From Theobroma cacao (lineage: Eukaryota; Streptophyta; Magnoliopsida; Malvales; Malvaceae): a DNA stretch of 64,000 bases. The stretch covers positions 12,451,953 to 12,515,952 of the forward strand of contig NC_030852.1 in the NCBI RefSeq assembly GCF_000208745.1, written 5' to 3'. Below are positions 22,697 through 33,450 of this stretch, one piece after another (position 1 is the first letter of the stretch; every line of letters starts with the position of its first letter). Made by a program: the position numbers and the translations under genes. The notes beneath the pieces are model-generated. The model searched no databases. It worked only from the letters and a program-made list of their open reading frames with translations, and was not told where the DNA came from.

Positions 22697-24826
22697 AGCT
22701 TCTTCTCCCATATTTTAACAACTTCTTCTCTTTCACATTGCTTTCATCCTCCATGGAAGCTTGATATGAAAGCTCCATAACCTTCCTCAAAATAGCTCAA
22801 ATTCTCAAGCTTTTGTGCACTTTTGCATAGAACCCTTGTACTCTTTCACTTTCTCACTTTAAAACCCTTGAAAAATCCTACTTCCATATTCTCTCTCACT
22901 AGCTAGGTGTTTAGAGAAAGAAAGAGGGAGCTTTTATAATAGCTTGGAGAATTATTGGAAAGAATTTTAATTTTACAAAGCTATCAAGGTGAGTAGTAAA
23001 TTAGAGTTGATTTTTAGTGTTGAGAATGATTAATGTTTAGACTTGTGGGTCTTTTGGTAGTTAAGGTTGTTCATTCAATTTAGAGTGATTAGGATAGTGA
23101 ACATAGATAGCCACTTAAATGATAATTGGAAGCTAGCTAAGAGAAAGCTTTTAGAATTTATAAGTATGTAAATTGACTTAATTGTGATGCTAATGTGATG
23201 ATTAGGTTCCAACGAAGCCCCACTGTCCCATTTGGACCATTAGGGAAGTTAGAGTCGACTAAAGGTTCAACAAAATACCGATGAGTGAACTTGCATTTCA
23301 AAATCATTTTGGGAGATATAATTGTATTTGTATGAAACGTTGGAATGATTTATTCCAACTTTTCTTTAAAAATGTGTGTTGGGGAACAAGCCCTTGATAA
23401 ATTGTTTTGATGTTGTGAAAATGTGAAATGTGTAAAAGGACAAACTTATGTGCTCCTATATCATGTTGATATATATATATATACGAATATATGTTGTGCA
23501 TTGCTGAATAACATTGTGTAATGATATTGACTCGGCTATGTGCAAGTGGGAGTGCGCATAAGCCGATGCTGACCCGGCTATGTGCGAGTGGGAGTGCGCA
23601 TAAGCTGATGCTAACCCGGCCATGTGCTAGTGGGGAGTGCATATAAGCTGATGATGATGGATATATATATATATATATATACATACATAGATATGTGTGT
23701 TATAGAAAGTTCATGAGTATGATATATGGTTTTGTACATGTGAATCTTGCATGTTGATCTTTAGAAAAATTTGTAAAACATGTTCATGTTGATTTTGTCA
23801 TTTCAACAGGATGGCCTTTTTTCTTGAGAGAATGGAAACTTTTTTTTGGTGCTCTGTTTCTCGCTACAGCGAGAAAATATTTGGAGCTTCTCACTGCAGA
23901 GAGATTCAATCTCGCTGCAACATGAAACATTCTGTTTTGGCCGCTTGAATCTCGCTGCAGCGAGAAACTTTCTGTCCAGTATGCTATCTTGTTGATTCTT
24001 GCCATATTTTTCCATTTCATCTACACCATAGTTGATCATGGACTCCCAACATTTAGGGGTTTATTTAATTAAGTTTGAAATGAGGAATTTTGGTGAGAAA
24101 CCCTTGGCTAGCTAAGAAACCCTCAACCAGTTGATAATTGGAGCCCAATATGACTTGAATTGAGTGAATGCTAAGAAACCCTCGGCCATCATGGACCCGT
24201 CGTTTACTTGACTTGAACTGCATGAATGCTATTAAAGTTTTCACTCTTCAAAACCTTTGTTGTGCATGGACCCTTTTCATCAAGTGATTTACCCATTTGA
24301 GGTTTACATGAGGGGTTTAATAAGAACTAAACTAAATTGCATTGTTTTAAAGATAAATGCATCATGATTTCTTTAAGTCTTCCTTATTGTTTGCTTGTTC
24401 CCTTCCTTTGTTCACTCATTGGGTTTATACTCACCGTTTTCAACTTCATGTTTTCATATCAGGAGGTAGTCAGTAACTAGGTCGAGGTGTCCTCGTAGAT
24501 TCGACTCTTGGTAGGTGTCTCGGCATTTAGTAGCTATACTTTCGCCCGAGTCTCTTCGCTGGCAGTCGAGTACTCTTTTGTTGTGTATAGACAAACCCCA
24601 TGTAAATTATTAAGACATATGTTTTAGACAATACATGTATATTTGATTGGTAATGCCACTACAAGTTGGCAATGCTTAGTATTAATTTGATTCGAAGTTA
24701 TGAAATGTGACTTAGCAACTTTTGATGGAATGATGAACAGGTTATATTAATAGGCTTGCTTGGGCTTAGTGGACTACGTCCATTAGGCCCATGCGCCGGT
24801 CATGGCCCAAAATTTGGGTCGTGACA
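22697..24826 (+). mobile_element. D LTR unit D3, lacking its first part
   Basis: 2,130 bp homologous to the last three quarters of D2. It begins directly after the D2 end at AGCTTCTTCTCCCAT, just downstream of where the TATA box would be. It keeps the intron-like segment (GT at 22989, AG ending 23205, 217 bp), minisatellite (23525-23660), AT run (23662-23680) and palindromic words (23860-23970). Without the upstream part it has no promoter of its own. Confidence 0.85.
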
Positions 24827-24831
24827 TAAAT

Positions 24832-25164
24832 GAACTTGATGAATCTCGCCTTCAAACTTATGAGAATGCCAAACTCTATAAAGAGAAAACAAAGCAATGG
24901 CATGATAAGAAAAAAGTGGAAAAAAGCTTTAAGCTGGGACAATTAGTGTTGCTCTATAACTCTCGCTTGAAATTATTTCTGAGAATGCTTAAATCAAGGT
25001 GGTCTAGTCCATTCATTGTCAATGACGTATTTCCACATGGAGCAATCGAAGTTAGAAGGACAGATGGTTGAAAATTTAAAGTCAATGGACAAAGATTGAA
25101 ACATTATTGGGGAGGCAAAATTAATCGTCACAAGTCCTCAATACACTTCCTTGACATGGCCTAG
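24832..25164 (+). pseudogene. Element H pol: integrase C-terminal part
   Basis: Resumes the integrase frame directly after the TAAAT duplication (ELDESRLQTYENAKLYKEKT). It runs through the basic, Lys/Trp-rich C-terminal domain (RWHD-type KQWHDKK, LYNSRLKLF, KSRWSSPFIV) to FLDMA and a TAG at about 25162. One internal TGA lies near 25069. The same segment of element G is at 54182-54466 and aligns closely. No chromodomain is visible, as expected for Athila-like elements. Confidence 0.85.
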
Positions 25165-25562
25165 AGTCCAAGTCAGTCCAACCGAAGACTATAAATGAAG
25201 CGATTCTTAGGAGGCAACCTAAGCTCCTTAGTCGTAGTTATTTTTGTCTTTTATTTAAGTTTTGTTAGTTGCAATTTGTTCTTTTGATCTAATTCTTTTT
25301 TATTTTTCCTTTGCAAGTAATTGGTTAAAAAAATTCAAAAAATAAAAAAATAAAAAAGTCAAAGCTACGACCCTCAAATTAAGTGCCGTGGCCCTAAAAT
25401 AAGGAACAACACAGGCTAAAATAGAATGTTTTAGCACTGCTGCACTCCCTTTGAGTGCTGCGGCATTGAAAAAATGCTTTAAACAGAATGTTTGAGTGCT
25501 GTGGCACTCAAACATGAAGCGGAAGGCTTCGGGTGCTAGGAGATGAGAACCGTAACGCTAAA
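25165..25562 (+). repeat. Element H spacer with GC palindromic words
   Basis: Non-coding spacer between pol and the extra ORF. Between 25372 and 25513 there are four to five decayed copies of a word close to GAGTGCCGCGGCACTC, for example GAGTGCTGCGGCATT and GAGTGCTGTGGCACTC. The equivalent spacer of G holds the same kind of words (53735-53905). Confidence 0.7.
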
Positions 25563-26562
25563 ATGGTACCCAAACGTTCCAAGCCAAGCTCAAGTGGCAC
25601 CTTTGATAGATCAAAGTTCATCTCTACCGATGCCTCTGCTCGATATCAGACATCGTTGATCAACAAAGTGCCAATTCCTGAACAAGGGATAGATATTCCC
25701 ATTCTTCCTTATAAGGAGGTTCATGACATGCTTCGAGACAGACATTAATAGCTATTTAGTGACCAACCTGAAGCTGCAGTTGTGCCTGTAGTCCTAGAGT
25801 TTTACGCAAATGCGGTTGAGCATGTTGATGGTGTTGCGTTTGTCCGTGGCAAACAAGTCCCTTTCCACAGTCAAGTTATCAACGTAATTTTTAGAACCCC
25901 AATATTGAGAATGATGAATATGGGCAATACTTGGGTGATCATCAGGATTGTAATGAGATTATATTGATGCTTTGTGATGAGGGAGCCCAATGGAAGACCT
26001 CACATGGTGAGCCCATTTCATTTAAACAAAGTGCCATGAAAAAGGAGTTGAAAGTTTGGTTACACTTTGTAGCAACACGATTACTCCCGTCCACTCATAT
26101 CAGCGATGTCACGAGGGATCGCGCAATTCTCATTTATGCCATTGTAATGCATAAATCCATTAACATTAGTAAGGTCATCTCTCATGCCATCTTACATATG
26201 GGCCGTAGTAAATGAGATGGTATCGGTTTTCCTTCCTTGATTACTACATTATGTGCGAGAGTTGGTGTACATATGAGTGATAAAGAAGAGTTGCAACAAC
26301 TGAAAATTCTCATCACCATGGGTATTCTTAAGCGATTGGAGGAATCTACACTTGAAACTGGTAGTTCTTTGCAAGCCACCCCCATACCTTCCCAGGCGGC
26401 GCCCACATGTAGTGTTGCTTAATGGATAAAGTGCATAGATCATAGATTAGATTGACATGAAAGGCAAAATCGGGCAATTGAACAAATGATGAGAGCCTCT
26501 GCTGAACACATCGGGATGGATTTGTAGATTTTGGTGGTGACGATGAAGAGGACTTGTAGATT
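25563..26562 (+). pseudogene. Element H extra ORF 3' of pol
   Basis: A broken reading frame starting MVPKRSKPSSSG, with stops near 25746 and 26213 and a frameshift near 25910. Readable blocks include EQGIDIPILPYKEVHDML, HVDGVAFVRGKQVPFHS, THISDVTRDRAILIYAI and GVHMSDKEEL. It ends with an acidic tail (GGDDEEDL). The same ORF, more decayed, lies downstream of pol in G (52076-52990), so it is a genuine element gene. It resembles the 'putative plant transposon protein' domain often found in Athila-like elements. I see no transmembrane or envelope signature, and its function is not established. Confidence 0.65.
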
Positions 26563-27914
26563 GTAGCTTCGACGTTAGGGGAGTGTTTTTTTCCTTTTTC
26601 TATAATTTCCTTTTATCACATTGAGGACAATGTTTGTTCCAAGTTTAAGGGAGTGCTTTAGAATTTTGTTGGTTTATTTTTTTTGTTATGTTTAGTTAGC
26701 TTTATTTTAAGATATGTCTTGCATGTTTTATTTGTGTTAAAAAAAAAATTTGACATAGTTGCACCTCACTCATAATTGTCCCAATCCTAGGATGATATTT
26801 TAATTATCTTTTGATTCTTAGCTTTTGTGAAGCATATAGTTATGTTTTAACTTTATGTGATATTCTTGTGTTAGCTTTATTTGAGAATGTGACTTCCAAT
26901 AATTTGAGCACTATACTTTTTTACTTAAAATTATCATGTGATTTGGAGAAAGTTTATGTTGATAAAAAGTATAGTGAAGTCAAAGACTCTAGAATTTGTT
27001 TGATTCTCTCTCGAGGAGAAATTCTAGATAACACTTAGGATGGAACATGATTTAGGCTATCTTTGGACTGTTTGATCCTTTCAAGCTAACCTGGTTAAAC
27101 TTTTATCCCTAGTATACCCCATTGAGCCTAATTTCCCCTTTCTTTGTTTAACCACATGATAATAACCTTAGCCTTCAAACAAAATTCCAATTTTGTAACC
27201 TTCACTCCTAAGCATGTATATTGTTTTAGGAAATATAGATTGAGCTAAATATTGAAAAAGGTAAAAAGGTGGAGTTGTTAAAAAAAATTTCAAAAAATTT
27301 GTTAAAATTCTCCCCATTACCTACAATAAAAAAAGAAATAAGTTTAGGGGTGTGGAATTATGATAAAAAAAAGAGAAAAAGAAGAAGTGTTGAACAAAAA
27401 GAAAAAAAATTACTAAAAATGGTGTACTTGGTAAAGGAAAATAAAGCTCTATAGTACCTAAAATAATTACATGCTTAGGGAGAAGTTGAACCTAAATATA
27501 TCCTTTGTCAACCTTAGCCTTACATTACATGCTTGATAAAGACCTATTGATCCTTGAATAAGTGTTAATCTACATTGGTGGAAAGAGAGATGAAAGGCAA
27601 ACTTATGGGATCCTAGTACTAATCTATGCTTAAATTTGGCATAAACTAATCTGAATTGCATGATATTCTTTGTAAGAGAGCATTCACACACACACGGGAA
27701 GTCCATTCGAAAAATAAGTTTTCACTTGAATTGATGTATTACTTTAAGAATTAGCTATATGTTACTTTAAGTTGGAATTTGAGTTAATTTCTAAGAAAAA
27801 AATTTGGAAATCATGATTTGGTACTTCTATCTCCTGCACAAAGATTTTTATTTTTAATTTTCTTTTTGTGATTTACTTTTGCTCGAGGACTAGCAAAATC
27901 TTAAGTTTGAGGTG
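26563..27914 (+). other. Element H 3' non-coding region and polypurine tract
   Basis: No coding signal; short ORFs here are not conserved in G. The last bases, AAGTTTGAGG at about 27903-27912 followed by TG, form the polypurine tract that primes plus-strand DNA synthesis. The phrase GAGGACTAGCAAAAT just upstream of it is also recognisable in G, on its own strand. Confidence 0.65.
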
Positions 27915-29362
27915 TGATAATTCTATTTTATAGAATTATTTTAGTCCAATTTTGTTATTAAATGTTAGCTAAGTCCTTAATTTTCAATTATAATTTACTT
28001 ATTTTTAGTTTTTTTTATAATTAGTTTATTTTTAAGTGAGTTATTTAATTTTATATTATTTCTTTTAATTTGATTATTATTTATTAGTTTTTATATTTTT
28101 CATAGGAACTAAAAGAATTAAGCTTAATTTTAGAAAGTGAGGTGTTGAAAGATCGGGAAGTTTGCTTGCATATGCTTTAGTGTTTTAACCTTAACTTGTG
28201 CTGCTACAAAACTTCAAATGATGTGATGCTTGGACCATTAGAAAGCTAAGATATAAAGCTACAACTTTCATGAAGATCACTTTACCTAGTTCTTCCTCAA
28301 AGATAGAGAAACTGGTGTTGGAAAATGGTTGGACGTATTGTGGCGGGAATGGAAATTTTTAAAGGCTGACAATTGATGTTTTGGGCCTCTCATTACACTT
28401 TTAAGCCCAATTAAATCATAGGTCAACTCAAGGAACTATAAGTTAAGTTTATTAGTATAAATAGGATATTTTGAAGAATATTAGGGTAGACAACTTTTGG
28501 AAGACTCAAGAAGCTAGAAGTTGAGGCTGAAACTTGGAAAGCAAGGCAGCAAATATTTGTTTTGTTTTCTCCCTTGGCTTTTATTTTTCTTGTTACTCTC
28601 AATGGTCGAAATTATTATAATATTATTTGTCTTTGTAATCATGAGTAGCTAATTTTCTTTTTCTAGGATTGCAATTGAGTCACATGTAAACTAAATTTTT
28701 AATCTCTTTCTTACTTACCTTTAATTGGATTTGAATTGTTTATTCCAATTTGTTCTTAATGCTCTTAATTGCTTGGCCACCAATTAAATTGATTTAGGAA
28801 CCTAAATAAACTTGAAAAAGGGAATTTAGTGTAGACTAAAATTGGGATAGCATATGATCATATTAATTGATTTGCGTATAGGATAAAGATATACTTATAC
28901 GCTATATGCAGCCAGATGAGAGCATGAACTTAATGAATCTGTTTTAATTTCAATTCACATAGGGATATAGTGTTTTGATTAAAATAGATTTTTTTATAAG
29001 ATAAGTTAGGAGACCCTTATAAATAATTTAAGACTCTAGGTTAGCAATTCAACTCATTGAAATAAGTTAAAGAATAGAGGTAAGATTTAAATGAAGTGTG
29101 AGGGATATTGTAATCCTAGGCTTGTTTGATTTGATATTTACTCAAGTTATTATTATTTTAATTTTTCTTAGTTTAAATTTTGGTTAAGTATTTTTAGTTA
29201 GCTAATTTAATTATTCGATATTGATTGTTTGGATAAGATTAAATTGTTATAAGTTTAGTACTTAGTAAAATTTTAGATTAATTCTCTGTGGGATCGATAC
29301 TCTGCTTGCTTATATACTATATATTCGATACGTATACTTGCGTAGTAGAATTTTAACTAACA
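27915..29362 (+). mobile_element. Element H 3' LTR
   Basis: Begins TGATAATTCTATTTTATAG after the polypurine tract and ends ACTAACA, about 1,448 bp. TATA box TATAAATAGG at 28456-28465. The shared LTR module (CCATTAGAAAGCTAAG and GCTACAACTTTCATG) lies at 28195-28330, upstream of the TATA box and in sense orientation. A 5' partner LTR is not in the window. Confidence 0.8.
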
Positions 29363-29449
29363 ACAATGAGAAAGTAGCTAGAGGGAAGCATAAAAAAGCT
29401 AAGGGAACTTCAAGACACAAGTCAAAAGTCCATCCTAGAGAAGCTCAAG

Positions 29450-29870
29450 TCGATTCAAAAGCTGAACGAGTGCAAAACTTAAAGATCATAAAGGCCCAGT
29501 CGATTAGAAAAGAAACACAATTGACCTTGTTCCAAAAAGATCAAGAAAATCAAGTTCAAAACGGCCATAGTCGACTACATAAGAAGCATGGTTAACCTAT
29601 CCCAGAAAGACCAAGAAAATCGAGTTGAAGAACAGCCGTAGTCAACTATAAAAAAGGTATAGTCAACCCTAAAAAGTCAAAAGTTAGAAAAAGACAACTT
29701 TAAGAAGCCATAGTTGACTATCAGAAAGGCATGTTGACTATAAAATGCCAGATTTGAAGAATACTGCTCTATTGAAGTGGATCAACTAGAGAACTTATAT
29801 GCTCGACTATGGAAGCCCTAATTGAGAAAATTTGAAAAACATAGTCGACCTTAGGAGCGTTGTAGTCAAC
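29450..29870. repeat. Palindromic word array in F1
   Basis: Eight or more intact or decayed copies of ATAGTCGACTAT: CATAGTCGACTACAT, GTAGTCAACTATA, TATAGTCAACC, CATAGTTGACTATC, GCTCGACTATG, CATAGTCGACC. The equivalent stretch of F2 (48185-48480) has its own set. Confidence 0.8.
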
Positions 29871-30254
29871 CCTTGAGCTTCAGCAAACGCTAGATTTGAT
29901 TCAAACTTGTGTCTAACGAATCAAAATCATGCTTTAGCTATAAATAGACGTATTGGAGCCATGTTGAAGTAAGAAAAGACTTGAGATAAAGTTTCAAACC
30001 CTAGAGAGACTACCCACAAGCTTATCTTCACCCTTGAGCATATTTTTAGTCTTCCATCAAGCTTTCAACATTGAATCCTTGATTCATTCAAGCAGAAATT
30101 TCTTCTCTAATTGCAAACAAGCTTAAAATCTTAGCATCCAACCTTGTAAAGGCATTTTCTAGTTGAAATTTGTACTCCATTGTAAAGGTCCTACCTTAAC
30201 CTTAAAAAGCTAGAACACAAGAGACAATGGTTAATGAGAATCCCTATCAAAAAG

Positions 30255-30420
30255 CTTCTTATCATAAAAGTAAGAATCCTTTGTGGATTGTGTGGGTTAT
30301 CGCTTGATCTTGTGAAAAAGCAATAATCCCTTTGTGGATTGTGTAAGGGTTGTCGTTTGCTATTAAAAAGTAAGAATCCTTGGTAGTGGATTAAAATTCC
30401 TTGGTTGCTAAGGGAGTGGA
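30255..30420. repeat. F-LTR minisatellite (~60 bp unit)
   Basis: Two to three copies of a unit with GCAATAATCCCTTTGTGGAT, TGTGTAAGGGTT and a TAAAAAGTAAGAATCC variant. F2 has about four copies at 48845-49050. Confidence 0.75.
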
Positions 30421-30715
30421 TGTAGGCATCGAAAAGGCCGAACCACTATAAATTGTTTTTGTCTCTCTTTAGTTTTTGCATCATTATTTATTGTTTATAC
30501 TTGCCTTAGAAATATATTCATATTGATTTCTTGATTTTCTCTTGATTCATTATATTTATACTTAGTGATTTATTGTTACATATTTGCTTTTAGTGTTAGA
30601 AAACATTTTTTGGTAAAAAGGTTTGATTTTAATAAATAGATTTTTTTAAAGAAATTTTTATAAATACCAATTCAGCCTTTCTTAGTATATTGTTATTGAG
30701 ACTTCTACGCTAACA

Positions 30716-30940
30716 GCTATGTTAAAACCTTTACAAAGAATAAAAAGAGTGCCTCTAAAATGGTAGATTTTTTTAAGTAGGTACTAAGGAGGAAGAATGC
30801 TATAAACTGGGTACAAAGCTTGGAGTGAAAGCACATATGATATTTCAGCTTAAGAAGGCTTGGTTTTGCTTGGTTTTTTTTCTTTTCTTTTCAAGAATTT
30901 GATCTTCAATAGTTTTGCCTTTCTCTCTTTTCTTCCTCAC
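30716..30940. other. Unassigned sequence between F fragments
   Basis: AT-rich with a T-rich run at 30868-30892. No ORF or repeat match recognised. It is probably the flank of the F1 insertion or the edge of F3. Confidence 0.3.
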
Positions 30941-31336
30941 TTTGAAATGCTTCCAAATAATCCTTTTATAGTTGAGAAAGTCATGAAGCCGTTAGAGATG
31001 AATCTCATGAGAAACTATTCATTAGACACAAGTTTGGAACAAATCTAGTCATTGTTGAAGTTTTAGGACTGATTACAAGGCTATTAGGATCGACTATGTT
31101 CTTCAAAATCTTCAAATTATGGCTTTCGTAGTCGAGTATAAACTTTTTCTACTTGATCCACTTCCCAAGAGCATGTAAGTTTGAGGTTCTACGTTTAAGG
31201 ATCAACTACCAAGCCTTGGGGATCAACTAATATTGCTTGAAATTGAAACTTTCACTTGTCTGTTGTTCAAGGACCGACTACTGCTCGAAGATGATTAACT
31301 ACAGCTTTTTTAAATTTGATTTTCCACTATTTATTG
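30940..31336 (-). mobile_element. Copia F-family LTR fragment F3 (inverted)
   Basis: Read on the minus strand it matches F1 around 29760-29960. Shared phrases on the plus strand are TTAGACACAAGTTTG, CGACTATGTTCTTCAAA and TTGATCCACTTC, matching the reverse of F1. It is cut on the right by the E element at 31337. F1 and F3 thus face each other as inverted copies. The left limit is approximate. Confidence 0.65.
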
Positions 31337-32705
31337 TGTTGGTCCCAAAAGAAATGCTAGAGAGGGGGTCAATATCACTTTAAACAAATATTTTTGAAAG
31401 AAATCCTTCAAGTTTAAAACCTTTTGGAAGAAATGAGATGCAAGGTTTGAAAACTCGTTGAGGTTAGTGAACACCAAGAAAAGAAAAGATGAAGAAAAGT
31501 GGACAAAACTCAATATTTATAGTGGTTCACTCCACTTGACCTACATCAATTACCTTGATCTTCCCAATCAAGGATTTTTAACCTAACATCACTAAAACCA
31601 ATGGAATTGACAGCTTCCACCAAGCTTTTACAAGGTGAACTATTAACCCAAGCTCAAAACCCTTGCAAGCTTTCCCAAGCTTAGTCTACTCCTTAGAGTG
31701 TCTTTCACACTCTAAGTAAACAATGAATAAAGAGAAGATAGAATACAATTGATCACTTCTTGATCTAAGATGTACAAGTTCAAGCTTAAACACTTTTTCA
31801 AAGATAAGAGTGAAATACAAGTGTCGAAAGAAGGCTTTTTGGTATTCTAAGCTCAAAATCACTTTGCATGGCTTCTCTCATCATTTATGATCATGTGAAC
31901 CTCTTTATATACTTAGAGGATAGCTTCTAGCCATTAGAAATAGTTTTAGAGCAAAAATAGCCATCATTTTATCTTCTAGCAACTATTTTTCAAATTTATT
32001 TGCAGTGCCTTGTTAATCAATTAAAGATGAGTTTTAATTAGTTAAAGTTTTTATGTCCTGCAATTTGCTTCATTATATTAACCGGTTAAATCCACCTTTA
32101 ACTGATTAAGAACATTCTATTTTTAGACTTCTTTAACCAATAGTCTTCTTTTAATTGTTTAGTTCTCCCTTTAATTGATTGAGGTTTTCCCTCTTTCAAC
32201 TTTAACTGGTTGAAATGAGTATTAATCGATTAAAATATCTTAAAATTTGAATTTTTTTCATTTGGTGCCTTTCAACAATCATCTTCATTTTTGAAATTGA
32301 ATTTTGGCACTTTTTAAGTACTTCAAGTTTGACCTTTATTCGATTAACCTTTTTGGTTAACCAATCAATAACCTTTTGTTTTACGTGTAATACCTTCTTA
32401 ACTGATTAAACCTTGTGTTAACCAGTTAAGACCTTTCTGCTTGTCCTTAGTGTAGCACCTAGAATTGCTTTAGCTGATTAAGGATCTTTGTTAATCGGAT
32501 AAGACTAATTTGTCTTCCTTGAAGCTCTTTCTTATTTGTTTGTTTAACCAAGTAACTCATCTTGCAACTGAATTGGCATCTTGACTTGCTTTCAAATACC
32601 AAATATAATAATGAATTTAAGCTTTCTCTTACACACTCAAATAACATAGTTAGACTTAAAGAATGAGGAATGTTTTATTATCATCAAAAACATATACAGT
32701 CAGCA
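31337..32705 (-). mobile_element. Copia element E, 3' LTR
   Basis: 1,369 bp starting TGTTGGTCCCAAAAG and ending CAGTCAGCA. The sequence just beyond the right end is a polypurine tract on the minus strand (AAAAAGGGGAGAT, 32706-32718), which makes this the 3' LTR of a minus-strand element. The solo LTR at 42679-43760 is the same family. Within 31990-32500 about a dozen palindromic words of the TTAACCGGTTAA/TTAATCGATTAA type occur. A TATA-like AGTATATAAAGAGG lies on the minus strand at about 31905-31918. Confidence 0.8.
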
Positions 32706-33450
32706 ATCTCCCCTTTTTAATGATGATAAAACACCCATAAATTAAGAGTGTAATGTCTTTAAAACTTTGTTAAGTACTTAGACATTCCAAAAGCAAATTC
32801 ATGGGAGTTTTTAACATGAATAATTTAAGTGCAAAACTCATTCAAGCAATTTTGATCATTTTTGTCATTTCAAAACTATAATCAATTTAAAGCTAATTAA
32901 GCTAACAATTTCCCAGTTTTTGATATAACAAAAACTTTGAGCAAAATTTGCTTTTAAAAATACTCCCCCTAAGTTTAATCATGAAGTACTTTGATTTGAA
33001 ATGTTAAGCTTTTATAAAGACTACGAGAGATGATAAAATATTTAAGGATTTGAAAAACTCCCCTTCAGTAGTTGCAAGGTTCAAATTGGGCTCAAATATT
33101 CCTTTTTGAAGATGCAAATTTTCTCAATATCTCTCTCTCTTTTTGCTATATCCAAAAGGAAGATAAAAACACAATAAGCACAATAAGAAACATACCAACT
33201 GATAGAAATCAACATTAGGCTTAATAAACCAATTGATAGCTATAAATAAAAGCTCCCCATTCGTAAAAACAAATAAGCACAAATCAATTGTGAGGGATAA
33301 AATTATTTTAAAGCTTATTATAACAATTGGCAAAACATTAGTGAAAGCTCCCCCTTTGTAAAGGACATTAAGCATACTAAGCATATCAATTGTTAATTGC
33401 AAAACACATTTAAGAAAGATTTAATCAATTTCAAAGCTCAAGTGAGAATA
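32706..33450 (-). mobile_element. Copia element E, internal region, left piece
   Basis: Non-coding. It begins with the polypurine tract and contains further purine-rich tracts on the minus strand (GGGGAG near 32965, 33060, 33255 and 33350). No pol sequence is found; it should lie further upstream and is missing from this copy. The D chromovirus splits it at 33451, and the remainder is 47209-47666. Confidence 0.6.

Larger units (their letters stand above)
19796..24826 (+). mobile_element. Composite D-family LTR insertion (D2+D3)
   Basis: A 5,031-bp insertion with a perfect TAAAT target duplication (19791-19795 and 24827-24831). Removing it and one TAAAT restores the integrase frame of H exactly (LQLN then ELDE). 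It starts TGTGAGACTTTAACC and ends GGTCGTGACA, in plus orientation. It is longer than one LTR: a second complete LTR end GTCGTGACA lies at 22696, and a second LTR start (TGTGAAACCTCGACC) lies at 20177. It therefore joins parts of at least two, probably three, D LTRs with all internal genes lost. Unequal recombination or nested insertion could explain it. Confidence 0.9.
18110..29362 (+). mobile_element. Athila-like Ty3/gypsy element H, 5'-truncated
   Basis: Order on the plus strand: end of reverse transcriptase, RNase H, integrase (interrupted by the D LTR composite 19796-24826), spacer, an extra ORF, polypurine tract, 3' LTR (27915-29362). The 5' LTR, gag, protease and most of the reverse transcriptase are missing. 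The proteins and layout match complete element G (49285-63706). Its right end abuts F LTR sequence, so H had inserted into an F-family LTR. Confidence 0.85.
29363..30715 (+). mobile_element. Copia F-family LTR fragment F1
   Basis: Aligns with the F2 LTR (48060-49284 plus 63712-63875) from AGCTAAGGGAACTTC through to the end CGCTAACA. Its left part is missing where H inserted. TATA box CTATAAATAG at 29938-29947, at the same place as in F2. It carries ATAGTCGACTAT-type palindromic words (29450-29870) and a short minisatellite (30255-30400). No primer site follows its end, so it is not a 5' LTR with an attached internal region. Confidence 0.75.

Noticed and set aside
27467..27706. 79-codon minus-strand ORF in the H 3' region
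   Set aside because: Antisense to the element, no counterpart in G, and length expected by chance.
29338..29595. 85-codon basic ORF considered as a nucleic-acid-binding peptide
   Set aside because: It starts inside the H LTR and crosses into the F LTR and its palindromic words; it is not kept in F2.
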